IMG/VR virus record: IMGVR_UViG_3300025674_000090
Coordinates: 1-43,833 of that record
Length of the DNA stretch: 43,833 nt
Reading direction: 5' to 3' (one strand)
Source of the DNA: a virus
A program made the translations under genes and the position numbers. Shown here in pieces: positions 15,586 to 23,931 of the stretch (within the stretch, counting starts at the first letter, position 1; each line of letters begins with the position of its first letter). The notes beneath the pieces are model-generated. The model was given only the letters and a program-made list of their open reading frames with translations. It was not told the origin of the DNA and did not search any database.

Positions 15586-18042
15586 ATGGCCGAAAGAATC
15601 GTATCGCCGGGTGTATTCACGGTAGAAAAGGATCAATCATTTCTGCAGGCTGGTGTTTCTGAAATTGGAGCTGCCATTGTTGGGCCTACCGTAAAAGGTC
15701 CTGCATTGATTCCAACCCAAGTAACATCATTCCAGGAATTTGAAAATATATTTGGTTCTTATTCAGAAGAAACATACGTACCATTTGTGGTACAAGACTA
15801 CTTGCGTAATGCAGGAGTAATGACAATAACAAGACTATTATATGAAGATGGGTATCAACTTGATAATGGTGTATTAGCTATTATTGCTGAATCTGCTTCT
15901 GTATCATATGTAACCCACGTTCTTCACCCATCTCGCCCAGTATCAACAGTAGGCGCTGGCAATGATGTATTTGAAGATGCCGTATTAGCAGACGCAGGGT
16001 CTGGTTCATTCTCACTTAAATTGTCTGGTTCATATGCATTTGACAGCAATGTAACTAGAGCAGATGATTTTTATACAGAAGGTGCAAATATATCAGGATC
16101 AATTGTATCAACATCTAATAGCTATTTAACAAAGACAATCGGAGCTGACGCAAAAACAGATTCATATCCAGTATATGTAATTTATGAAAATAAAGGTGCT
16201 TCTGCATTGTTTAATAATATAGGCGATGTTACAGTTAAATTACAAAATTTATCAACATTTGTAAATACCGCAGATTATTCAACAGCAGCAACGCCATGGA
16301 TTACATCACAAAAAATTGCAGGTAACGCAAAGAATTTGATTAAATTCCATACATTATCGCATGGCACATCAACTAACCACGAAGTTAAAGTTGGTATTCG
16401 TGATATTAGAATTGCATCAGAAGTAGCTGATCCAAATGGCTTTGGTACATTTACGGTTGAAGTTCGTAGAGTAAATACTGCTAACATTAAAAATTCTCCA
16501 TATTCATCTGATGATACAGATGCAAGGCCAGAAATTGTAGAATCATATACTAATGTTAATTTAGATCCATTATCTCCACGCTATATTGCAAGAGTGATCG
16601 GTGATCAATATCAAACCTCAGATTCTACCGGCAAGATATTTGTTAATGGCGATTATCCAAATATTTCTGAATACATAAGAGTAGAAGTTGATAATGGTGT
16701 TAAGAATAGAACAAATGATGCTGAATTAGTACCATTTGGTTTCCGTTCAATGTATTCACCTATTCCGAATGCATCAGCATCTGTTAACTTAGAACCAGTT
16801 GTTTATCAATCTTCACAGACAGTAAGTAGTATATTTAGTAGTAAGAATTATCATGGATTTGATTTTACAGATTCACATAACTTGAACTATTTAGCTCCTA
16901 CTCCTTCAACTGCAGCAAGTACTGGAAGCAACGCGGATTTCTATCTTGGTGATATTACACAAGCATCGCAAGCATCTTTCCCTAGTTTAGCTTCACCATA
17001 TACGGGTTCATTAGATACAGCATTAACAGCTGATACATTTACAACAAATGTAAGTATTAATACACGTAAATTTATTGTTGGTTTCCAAGGTGGATTTGAT
17101 GGTGCAAGACCTAACTTACCTAAATTAACTGGAACAAATATTACTGCAAATAATACATTTGGATTTGATTGTTCTGGTGCATCAACAACAGGTACTACGG
17201 CATATAAGAAAGCGTTTGCAGCGTTATCTAATACAGATGTATATGATATTAATATGTTATTAACACCGGGTATAATTGAATCTTTACACCCAACAGTTAC
17301 CTCAGCAGCTAGAACATTAGTAGAAGATCGTCAAGATGCATTCTATGTAATGGATTCAAATGCTTTAACAGATTCTATTGCAACCGTAACTAATACAATT
17401 AATAGTATTGATTCAAATTATACATCTACTTATTATCCATGGGTAAAAATTATTGATACAAGTAGAAACCTTCCAATTTGGGTTCCGCCATCAGTAGTTG
17501 TACCAGGCGTATTAGCATTTAATGATGCAGTAGCTGCCCCATGGTATGCACCAGCTGGTTTGAACAGAGGTGGATTGACACAAGCTATTGATGTTTATAA
17601 TAGATTGACACAAGCAGAACGTGATACATTGTATGAAGCGAGAGTGAATCCGATTGCAACATTCCCTAATCAAGGTATTTGTATTTGGGGACAAAAGACT
17701 CTTCAAGCACGTCCATCTGCATTAGATAGAGTAAATGTTAGAAGATTACTTATTACGGTTAAGAAGTTTATTGCTTCATCAACCAGATATTTAGTATTCG
17801 AACAAAATACGGCTGCTACTAGAAATAGATTCTTAAATATTGTGAATCCTTATTTGAATCGTGTAAGGCAGCAACAGGGTTTATATGCTTTCCGTGTTGT
17901 AATGGATGAAACAAATAATACACCTGATTTAATTGATCAAAACATTTTATATGGTCAATTATTCCTTCAACCAACAAGAACGGCTGAATTTATTGTGTTA
18001 GATTTCAATATACAACCAACCGGAGCTTCTTTCCCAGAATAA
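15586..18042 (+). CDS. 18: Tail sheath protein (T4 gp18-like)
   Basis: 818 residues against 659 in T4. It forms the contractile sheath around the tail tube. The N-terminus RIVSPGVFTVEKDQSFLQAGVSEIGAAIVGPTVKGPALIPTQVTS is the standard sheath start (SPGV-T-E-D, IVGPT-KGPA). The C-terminal third holds the conserved core: TRYLVFEQNTAATRNRFLNIVNPYLNRV, then AFRVVMDETNN and the final strand AEFIVLDFNIQPTGASF (each quoted in part). The middle part is a large variable insertion. A strong AAGGAG site precedes the ATG. A terminator follows. Confidence 0.95.
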   Translation: MAERIVSPGVFTVEKDQSFLQAGVSEIGAAIVGPTVKGPALIPTQVTSFQEFENIFGSYSEETYVPFVVQDYLRNAGVMTITRLLYEDGYQLDNGVLAIIAESASVSYVTHVLHPSRPVSTVGAGNDVFEDAVLADAGSGSFSLKLSGSYAFDSNVTRADDFYTEGANISGSIVSTSNSYLTKTIGADAKTDSYPVYVIYENKGASALFNNIGDVTVKLQNLSTFVNTADYSTAATPWITSQKIAGNAKNLIKFHTLSHGTSTNHEVKVGIRDIRIASEVADPNGFGTFTVEVRRVNTANIKNSPYSSDDTDARPEIVESYTNVNLDPLSPRYIARVIGDQYQTSDSTGKIFVNGDYPNISEYIRVEVDNGVKNRTNDAELVPFGFRSMYSPIPNASASVNLEPVVYQSSQTVSSIFSSKNYHGFDFTDSHNLNYLAPTPSTAASTGSNADFYLGDITQASQASFPSLASPYTGSLDTALTADTFTTNVSINTRKFIVGFQGGFDGARPNLPKLTGTNITANNTFGFDCSGASTTGTTAYKKAFAALSNTDVYDINMLLTPGIIESLHPTVTSAARTLVEDRQDAFYVMDSNALTDSIATVTNTINSIDSNYTSTYYPWVKIIDTSRNLPIWVPPSVVVPGVLAFNDAVAAPWYAPAGLNRGGLTQAIDVYNRLTQAERDTLYEARVNPIATFPNQGICIWGQKTLQARPSALDRVNVRRLLITVKKFIASSTRYLVFEQNTAATRNRFLNIVNPYLNRVRQQQGLYAFRVVMDETNNTPDLIDQNILYGQLFLQPTRTAEFIVLDFNIQPTGASFPE

Positions 18043-18060
18043 CCGGGTAGTATAAATTTT

Positions 18061-18090
18061 AAAAGGCAGGGTTTCGGCTCTGCCTTTTTT
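18061..18090 (+). terminator. Rho-independent terminator after the sheath gene
   Basis: A 9-bp stem (AAAAGGCAG / CTGCCTTTT) with a ten-base loop is followed by T residues. Confidence 0.9.
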
Positions 18091-18100
18091 ACTATTCATC

Positions 18101-18108
18101 ATATTTAT
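18101..18108 (+). promoter_or_regulatory. Putative late promoter before the tube gene
   Basis: ATATTTAT in TCATATTTATAATAA, 22 bases before the ATG and directly after a terminator. This supports real promoter function. Confidence 0.6.
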
Positions 18109-18130
18109 AATAAATTACGGAGAAAACAAC

Positions 18131-18619
18131 ATGGCAGATATTTTAACTGATGAAGAAATCTTTTTCAAGGATTGGGAACCAAAACTACAAAATCGTTTCT
18201 TTATGTACATTGATGATATTCCTTCATATATTATAAAAGCATCAGATAGACCAAAATTACAACAAAACCCAGTTGTATTTGATCATATCAATGTTGAAAG
18301 AAAGATTAAAGGAAAATCTCGTTGGCAAGATATCAATATTACACTTTATGATCCAATTGTACCATCAGGAGCACAAGCTGTTATTGAATGGATTCGTTTA
18401 GGCCATGAATCTGTAACTGGTAGAAATGGTTATTCAGATCAATACAAGAAAAGATTAACATTCCATTCATTAGGCCCGGTAGGTGATAAAGTAGAAGAAT
18501 GGACATTAGTTGGTGCATTTATTAATAATGCTGATTGGGGTAACATGGATTGGGCAAATGATGCCGCAGTTGAAATTTCATTAACACTTTCATACGATTA
18601 CGCAATCTTAGAATATTAA
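18131..18619 (+). CDS. 19: Tail tube protein (T4 gp19-like)
   Basis: 162 residues, essentially the T4 length (163). It forms the inner tube of the contractile tail. Key segments are WEPKLQNRFFMYIDDIPSYIIKASDRPKL, WQDINITLYDPIVPSGAQAVIEWI and VEEWTLVGAFINNADWGNMDW (in part), as in the gp19 family. GGAG lies nine bases upstream of the ATG. It has its own promoter and terminator, as expected for a highly expressed structural gene. Confidence 0.93.
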   Translation: MADILTDEEIFFKDWEPKLQNRFFMYIDDIPSYIIKASDRPKLQQNPVVFDHINVERKIKGKSRWQDINITLYDPIVPSGAQAVIEWIRLGHESVTGRNGYSDQYKKRLTFHSLGPVGDKVEEWTLVGAFINNADWGNMDWANDAAVEISLTLSYDYAILEY

Positions 18620-18627
18620 TTTATTAG

Positions 18628-18652
18628 AATGGGAGTTTCGGCTCCCATTTTT
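18628..18652 (+). terminator. Rho-independent terminator after the tube gene
   Basis: An 8-bp stem (AATGGGAG / CTCCCATT) with a TTTCGG loop and a T run. Confidence 0.9.
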
Positions 18653-18662
18653 ACTGTTCAAA

Positions 18663-18670
18663 ATATTTAT
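18663..18670 (+). promoter_or_regulatory. Putative late promoter before the hub gene
   Basis: ATATTTAT in AAATATTTATTTTAAA, 21 bases before the ATG at 18692 and after a terminator. Confidence 0.55.
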
Positions 18671-18691
18671 TTTAAATAAAAGGTTATATAC

Positions 18692-19474
18692 ATGAAAGTA
18701 ACAGACAAATACGTTGATCCAATTGAAGCTGCAAAAGCAAAAGCTGTAGCAGAATATGAAGCAACAACAAAACAAGATGTTCCTGGCGAAATAGTAGACT
18801 TACCGTCTCAAGGAAAATTTTATCCAAAAAATCATCCACTTCGAAGCGGTAAGATTGAAATGAAATACATGACTGCTCGTGAAGAAGATATTCTCACAAA
18901 CCCATCATATTTAAGGCAAGGTATTGTTATTGAAAAATTATTAAATTCAATGATTACTACACCAGGAGTTACTTACGATAACATACTAAAGTGCGATACT
19001 GATACATTGATAGTAGCTGCTAGAATTTTAGGATATGGTAAAAAATATTTAGCACAAGTTGTTACTGAAAAAAATAAACCCGAAAAAATAGAAATTGATT
19101 TAACACAATTAGATTTAAAACATGTACATGTAAAAACTGACAACAACGGTTATTTTGATTGTGTAACAACATCAGGAAATGAGTTTAAACTTAAATTAGT
19201 GTCAAATCTAGATGTAAAAAACTTTGACAGTGAACAATTAGTTACATCATTTTTAAAAGCAAGTATTGTTGAAATTAATGGAGAAACTTCTGCAGAAAAA
19301 ATTTCGACATATGTTGATACGCAATTGCGAATTGTAGATTCTCGAGAATTACAAAAATATATTCAATCATGTATTCCTGGTATTGATTTATCAATTGAAG
19401 TTAGTGATGGCCAAGGAGGCGTCACTGAAACCGGGTTTCAGCTTGACACCGGCTTTCTTTGGCCTGAACTCTGA
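18692..19474 (+). CDS. 26: Baseplate hub assembly protein (T4 gp26-like)
   Basis: 260 residues, longer than T4 gp26 (208). It resembles the T4 baseplate-protein family found after gp19 in cyanophages. The diagnostic N-terminal block is VDLPSQGKFYPKNHPLRSGKIEMKYMTAREEDILTNPSYLRQG (key parts LPSQGKFY, IEMKYMTAREEDIL), followed by VIEKLLNSMI and DTLIVAARILGYGKKYL. The role is in assembling the hub at the tail tip. The 3' end overlaps the next gene by 68 bases in a different frame. Confidence 0.8.
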   Translation: MKVTDKYVDPIEAAKAKAVAEYEATTKQDVPGEIVDLPSQGKFYPKNHPLRSGKIEMKYMTAREEDILTNPSYLRQGIVIEKLLNSMITTPGVTYDNILKCDTDTLIVAARILGYGKKYLAQVVTEKNKPEKIEIDLTQLDLKHVHVKTDNNGYFDCVTTSGNEFKLKLVSNLDVKNFDSEQLVTSFLKASIVEINGETSAEKISTYVDTQLRIVDSRELQKYIQSCIPGIDLSIEVSDGQGGVTETGFQLDTGFLWPEL

Positions 19475-19670
19475 ATATCGTAAATTACTTCATGAAGAAA
19501 TATTTTCTTTAGTTTTTAAAGGGGGCGGATTCTCCTGGACTGAGGTATTCAATATGCCAATTACTTGGCGTAGATATTATCTTAGACAGCTTAAAACTTG
19601 GTTAGCTCCTGCAGACTCACCACCTGCAGAAACTAATACTAGTCCAAAAGTTACAAAACCTCCGTTTTAG
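19407..19670 (+). CDS. Small baseplate-hub-linked protein (possibly gp51-like)
   Basis: 87 residues from ATG 19407; a TTG at 19383 is an alternative start. The recognisable part lies outside the overlap: NSEYRKLLHEEIFSLVFKGG, FSWTEVFNMPITWRRYYLRQL, and a Pro/Ser/Thr-rich tail. Small proteins with this HEEIF...GGF-W-VF-MPI-RR-Y pattern follow gp26 in T4-like marine phages and are often listed as gp51 or hub catalyst. I am not sure of that name. The overlap with gp26 and the absence of a clear ribosome site suggest translational coupling. Confidence 0.65.
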   Translation: MAKEASLKPGFSLTPAFFGLNSEYRKLLHEEIFSLVFKGGGFSWTEVFNMPITWRRYYLRQLKTWLAPADSPPAETNTSPKVTKPPF

Positions 19671-19678
19671 ATATTTAT
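19671..19678 (+). promoter_or_regulatory. ATATTTAT element before the tape-measure gene
   Basis: ATATTTAT right after a stop codon, but only six bases before the ATG at 19685, so either the mRNA would be leaderless or the match is fortuitous. Confidence 0.3.
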
Positions 19679-19684
19679 TGATAT

Positions 19685-21418
19685 ATGACATCACAAAAAG
19701 ACATATTGATAAAACAGCTTCGTACAAAGCCTCGTACCGGACAAGGTCCAGTAGATCCAGAAGATTTAAAACGAGGAGAAAGTGCATTTAAAACATATAT
19801 AGAAACTCTTAAAGATTCTACCAATGCATTTGGCGGCGCGAATTTAGTTGCTGCAAAACTTAATGCAATTTTAGCTGATGGGACTAAGCAGTTAGTTGAA
19901 CTAACAAAACAAACTAGCTTTTATGAACAACGTAACGTTGAATTAGCAAAAAAATTAGGAATTACAACTACTGCTGCTACACAATTAGGAGTAAAACTAG
20001 ATAAGGTTGGTAAATCATTAAATATTGGTGCTGAAAGTGCAAGAAAATATGCAGCTTCGATCGAAATGCAATTTACTGGTTTAGGTAAATTTATTAGTAA
20101 ACAAGCAGAAGAAGGAAAAAAAACAGCAAAGAATCTTTTTTCTATAAACGACCTTTTACAACAACAAGCTGGATTATCCGAAGAATCATCAGCTGCATTT
20201 ATTAATTATGCATTACAAAGTGATTTAGGTATAGAACAAACAGTACTACAATTAACTGCAATGCGTGATGCACTTGAAGCAAATGGAGTAGAAGCCGGAA
20301 CATTAAATGAAATGTTTGATGAACTTTCAAAAGTTTCAGCAATGAATTCTACAATATTTGGTAAATATCCTTCGCAGTTAGGATTAGCTGCATTATCTGC
20401 AAAACGTTTGGGAACTTCGTTTGATGCAATAGCAGGCGCAGCCCGCGGAGCTTTAAATATTGAAGAGAGTATTGGTGCAGAAATGGAGTACCAATTATTA
20501 ACAGGTCAAAAAATTAATAAAGGCAATGAAAATTTATTAAATACATTAAGACAACAATATTTAACTGGAGCTGACCCGACAGCGATGGCTAAAACATATA
20601 CATCAATTTTTGAAACACAAGGTGATTATATACGAAATAATGTAGTAGCTGGAGAAGCACTAGCAAAAACTATGGGTATTGGTACTGACGAACTATATAA
20701 ACAGTTACGTGCATATGATGCAAGAAAGGCGGTGTTAGAGGAAATTAAACAACCAGATGTGTTAGCTTTAGTAGAAGAAGGCGATTTAGAGGGATTACAA
20801 AAAAAGCTGGATGCAGGCGAAATAGTTGGAGAAAGTCAAGTTAAAGCAATTGAAGATTTTACTAAAGCACAAAATACTTTGTTAAGTAGTGATGAAGTTT
20901 TAGCTAAAAGTATGGAAGATCTGCGAGCAGCAATTGCAAATAATACATCTGCGTTGTCTGGTACAACTGGATTGCAAAATGTACAAGGAAGAATTCAAGC
21001 TATGCAAACTACCGTCCCGAATGCTTTGAATCCTTTACTATCTGCAACAACAAAATTTTTCGATGCAATACCAGAATCATTAATGGATATTGCAGGAGAT
21101 GTAATATTAGCTGCAGATGGATTACGCGTGATAGCTAATAAACTCGGCATAGATGTACCACTATTAAAAGAAAATGATTTTATCCTTCGCCCTGGCCAAG
21201 CTCCAATTTCATTTCGAAAAGATGATATTTTAATAGGAGGTACAGATCCATTCGGACAAAAACAAAATGCTAATAGAATGGGCGGCAATGTAAATATTGC
21301 TGCAGCAGTTGCTCAAGCATTAGAATCAAGCAACTTAAATGTTACAGTTAAATTAGATCCATTAGCAGTTCAAACTGAAGCAAAATTCAGATCAACTAGA
21401 TTAAATAGGACAGTGTAA
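19685..21418 (+). CDS. Probable tail tape-measure protein (T4 gp29-like position)
   Basis: 577 residues, close to T4 gp29 (590), the tail-length determiner. It is mostly helical and Ala/Leu/Lys-rich over residues ~30-450, e.g. ELAKKLGITTTAATQLGVKL and QLGLAALSAKRLGTSFDAIA, which resemble tape-measure N-terminal domains. Residues ~440-540 include hydrophobic helices (SLMDIAGDVILAADGLRVIA). It is placed between the hub gene and the gp48-like tube cap, as for gp29 in T4 (27-29-48). Direct family proof is weak, so the call rests on length, composition and order. Confidence 0.6.
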   Translation: MTSQKDILIKQLRTKPRTGQGPVDPEDLKRGESAFKTYIETLKDSTNAFGGANLVAAKLNAILADGTKQLVELTKQTSFYEQRNVELAKKLGITTTAATQLGVKLDKVGKSLNIGAESARKYAASIEMQFTGLGKFISKQAEEGKKTAKNLFSINDLLQQQAGLSEESSAAFINYALQSDLGIEQTVLQLTAMRDALEANGVEAGTLNEMFDELSKVSAMNSTIFGKYPSQLGLAALSAKRLGTSFDAIAGAARGALNIEESIGAEMEYQLLTGQKINKGNENLLNTLRQQYLTGADPTAMAKTYTSIFETQGDYIRNNVVAGEALAKTMGIGTDELYKQLRAYDARKAVLEEIKQPDVLALVEEGDLEGLQKKLDAGEIVGESQVKAIEDFTKAQNTLLSSDEVLAKSMEDLRAAIANNTSALSGTTGLQNVQGRIQAMQTTVPNALNPLLSATTKFFDAIPESLMDIAGDVILAADGLRVIANKLGIDVPLLKENDFILRPGQAPISFRKDDILIGGTDPFGQKQNANRMGGNVNIAAAVAQALESSNLNVTVKLDPLAVQTEAKFRSTRLNRTV

Positions 21419-21421
21419 CAT

Positions 21422-23626
21422 ATGCCATTCATAACACAAACACCGATATCAGATCAAATACAAAATGGTCAATTACCATCATCATATTCAGCATATGACA
21501 CCACCGGGAAGCTATGGGACACTTTATCTAATTGGAATATAACTACAAATATCAAGCCATCAGATGCAATTGGTCCAATTGCCAATTCTACTAATACTAG
21601 TGGAATCGGTATAGCTCCAAATTATTCAGCATATGACACCACCGGGAAGCTATGGGATTCATTAGAAAATCACAGTAATGTTATAAATATAAAACCGTCT
21701 GATGCAATTAGTAGAATTGGTATAGCTCCAAATTATTCAGCATATGACACCACCGGGGAGCTATGGGATAGTTTATCAAAATATGATATAAAATTAAATA
21801 TTAAACCAAGTGATGCAATCTCACCCACATCTGGCAGAATTATTTCAAATTATTCAGAATATGATATTGACGCTAGTAGAAAATCATTAAAATTCATTGG
21901 TCCTACTAGAACACCTATAACAAATCAGATTGATAGTGCAACCGGTGTTATAAATAAAGAAGATTTTTCATTATATGACACCACCGGATTAATTCAAACA
22001 ACATTAATTAATAATAATGTATCAGCTGCAGTTACTACAGGTGTTTCAAAATCTAGATTTTTAAGAAACGTTAAATATTCAGAGTTAAAACAAAGTAACT
22101 TTATAGGATTAGATATTGATTCGGGACGTTACAATGCATTCCTATATACTGGTACATTAACAACTGTTAATAATCCAAAAGAAAAATACGATACTATCTA
22201 TCGTAATACTAATTTAGGCGGTCAGTTATTGCAGGGAGGGTTGGCTCAAGCAAATGGGTTAATTTCTACAAATTTAGGATTATCAGTAAATACATCGGAT
22301 ATTAGTAAAGCAATTCAACCACAAGGTTCATATGAATCATTAAATTATGATCAACTTTATTCAACACGAGGATTAGGAACTCAAGATTTTCGTAATTTTA
22401 AAACATCTGGGTTAGGAAGATTAGATGGGACGACTTCTGCAGCAATATCATTAGCTGCTGGTAAATTATCTGCAGCAAGTACTAAATTAGTATCATTAAA
22501 TGCAGCTGCAATTGCATCTGCACAATTAATGAATAATATAGGACATAATGGACGTTTACGTACTAATGGAACATATAATTTATTTAACCAACAAACTTAT
22601 TTCGGAATGGGTACGCAAGACGAACCAGGCGTATTGAGAAATGACTTTACAGCTGGCTCGGAAGCTACTAAAGTGTGGGGACTTAATAGTAAATGGACAA
22701 CGCCCGTGGCACTTAATGCATTTCCATTTAGGGGCGACCGAGTTACAGTACGAGATTATGTACAAAATAATTATAGTGAAATTTATAATTGGAGAAGCTC
22801 AGACTGGCAACCAAAATCAAATGAAAAATCTGATAGTAATAAAGGATTTGCTAGAGCAATAACAGCAATATCAAATACTATTGGTAAGTTACGAAATAGC
22901 AATACAAAAGACTTTATTAAATTTTATTTAACAGGTAAAGATGTATATCCTGGTTCAACAGAATCAGATGATATTTTTGTATTTAGAGCTAATATAACTG
23001 CATTAAATGATTCGTTTTCACCACAATGGACACCAGTATCTGCATTAGGTCGTGCTGACACAAATTGGATATATTCATCATTTCAAAGATCTATAGATTT
23101 ATCATTTTCTGTATATGCAACAAGTAGAGATGAAATGCGACCAATGTGGAGAAAGTTAAATTATCTTTCAACATATACAATGCCAGAATATGATATACAA
23201 TACCCAACATATCGAGGTAAGTATTTGCGAATAACAATTGGTGATTTATTTATATCTCAACCAGCATTTATAACTAGTTTGACATATACATTAGCAGATC
23301 AAGAAACTACTTGGGAAATTAATATTGAAGAAGATAATAACATGAAACAAGTGCCACAAAAGGTTGAAGTACAAATGGGATTACAATTTATCGGAAACCA
23401 AATACCAAGATATCAAGGACAAGCATATAGTTTACATACAGAAGAACAATATAATAGTACTGGAGAAAATAATACACCAGGTAAAGGAAATTGGTTAAGT
23501 GACGCATCACGTCCTCCATTTTTATTATCTCGAGCTGGTTTGGATGAGATAGAGGCTGATGCAACTGCTGCAGAAATACAACAAGGTTTAGACGACGTAA
23601 ATAATTTTCAATTTGATGCAATATAA
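21422..23626 (+). CDS. 48: Baseplate tail-tube cap / tube initiator (T4 gp48-like) with repeat-bearing N-terminus
   Basis: 734 residues, about twice T4 gp48 (364). The C-terminal ~260 residues carry the tube-initiator core: DDIFVFRANITALNDSFSPQW, GRADTNWIYSSFQRSIDLSFSVYATSRDEMRPMWRKLNYLSTYTMP and LRITIGDLFISQPAFITSLTYTLADQETTWEI (each recognised in part: MRPMWRKLNYL, ITIGDLFI, SLTYTL). This core starts tube polymerisation on the baseplate. Residues 1-190 hold three copies of a ~40-residue unit, YSAYDTTGKLWDSL...IKPSDAI, and a shortened fourth. The middle is Ser/Ala/Leu-rich. It starts three bases after the tape-measure stop. The function of the repeat region is unknown. Confidence 0.85.
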   Translation: MPFITQTPISDQIQNGQLPSSYSAYDTTGKLWDTLSNWNITTNIKPSDAIGPIANSTNTSGIGIAPNYSAYDTTGKLWDSLENHSNVINIKPSDAISRIGIAPNYSAYDTTGELWDSLSKYDIKLNIKPSDAISPTSGRIISNYSEYDIDASRKSLKFIGPTRTPITNQIDSATGVINKEDFSLYDTTGLIQTTLINNNVSAAVTTGVSKSRFLRNVKYSELKQSNFIGLDIDSGRYNAFLYTGTLTTVNNPKEKYDTIYRNTNLGGQLLQGGLAQANGLISTNLGLSVNTSDISKAIQPQGSYESLNYDQLYSTRGLGTQDFRNFKTSGLGRLDGTTSAAISLAAGKLSAASTKLVSLNAAAIASAQLMNNIGHNGRLRTNGTYNLFNQQTYFGMGTQDEPGVLRNDFTAGSEATKVWGLNSKWTTPVALNAFPFRGDRVTVRDYVQNNYSEIYNWRSSDWQPKSNEKSDSNKGFARAITAISNTIGKLRNSNTKDFIKFYLTGKDVYPGSTESDDIFVFRANITALNDSFSPQWTPVSALGRADTNWIYSSFQRSIDLSFSVYATSRDEMRPMWRKLNYLSTYTMPEYDIQYPTYRGKYLRITIGDLFISQPAFITSLTYTLADQETTWEINIEEDNNMKQVPQKVEVQMGLQFIGNQIPRYQGQAYSLHTEEQYNSTGENNTPGKGNWLSDASRPPFLLSRAGLDEIEADATAAEIQQGLDDVNNFQFDAI
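21485..21768 (+). repeat. Triplicated direct repeat in the tube-cap gene
   Basis: A 35-base block (TATTCAGCATATGACACCAC...) occurs at 21485-21519, 21623-21657 and 21734-21768 with at most one change. The core TATGACACCACCGG recurs at 21974-21987. Copies two and three also share 13 or more bases upstream. Identity at silent positions points to recent duplication or gene conversion. Confidence 0.85.
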
Positions 23627-23628
23627 TT

Positions 23629-23931
23629 ATGAGTAGATATAATAAAAATAGAATAATTAAAGATGAAAACAGTGTTCGCAAACTAGACACAAAAATTCTA
23701 ACAGCTCCCGTACGGTCTGAAAATGATATTTACATACAAATATATAATGCAGAACGATTAGATTTATTAGCATATCGTTTTTATAATGATCAATCAAAAT
23801 GGTGGATTATATCTGCAGCAAACAATTTGAAACCTGGTAGTTTATATACTCCAGAAAATATAGTATTAAGAATTCCAGTAAATGTAGAAACATATTTAGA
23901 TAATATCGAGAGTTATAATAATGGCAGATAA
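23629..23931 (+). CDS. 53: Baseplate wedge protein (T4 gp53-like, LysM-like)
   Basis: 100 residues, about half of T4 gp53 (196). The central YIQIYNAERLDLLAYRFYNDQSKWWIISAANNL is the LysM-like pattern of gp53 and of P2 gpX-type tail proteins (key parts ERLDLLAYRFYND and WWIISAANN), followed by LYTPENIVLRIP. In T4, gp53 joins wedges to the hub. It lies between the tube cap and the large hub protein, and its 3' end overlaps the next start by 11 bases. Confidence 0.8.
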   Translation: MSRYNKNRIIKDENSVRKLDTKILTAPVRSENDIYIQIYNAERLDLLAYRFYNDQSKWWIISAANNLKPGSLYTPENIVLRIPVNVETYLDNIESYNNGR

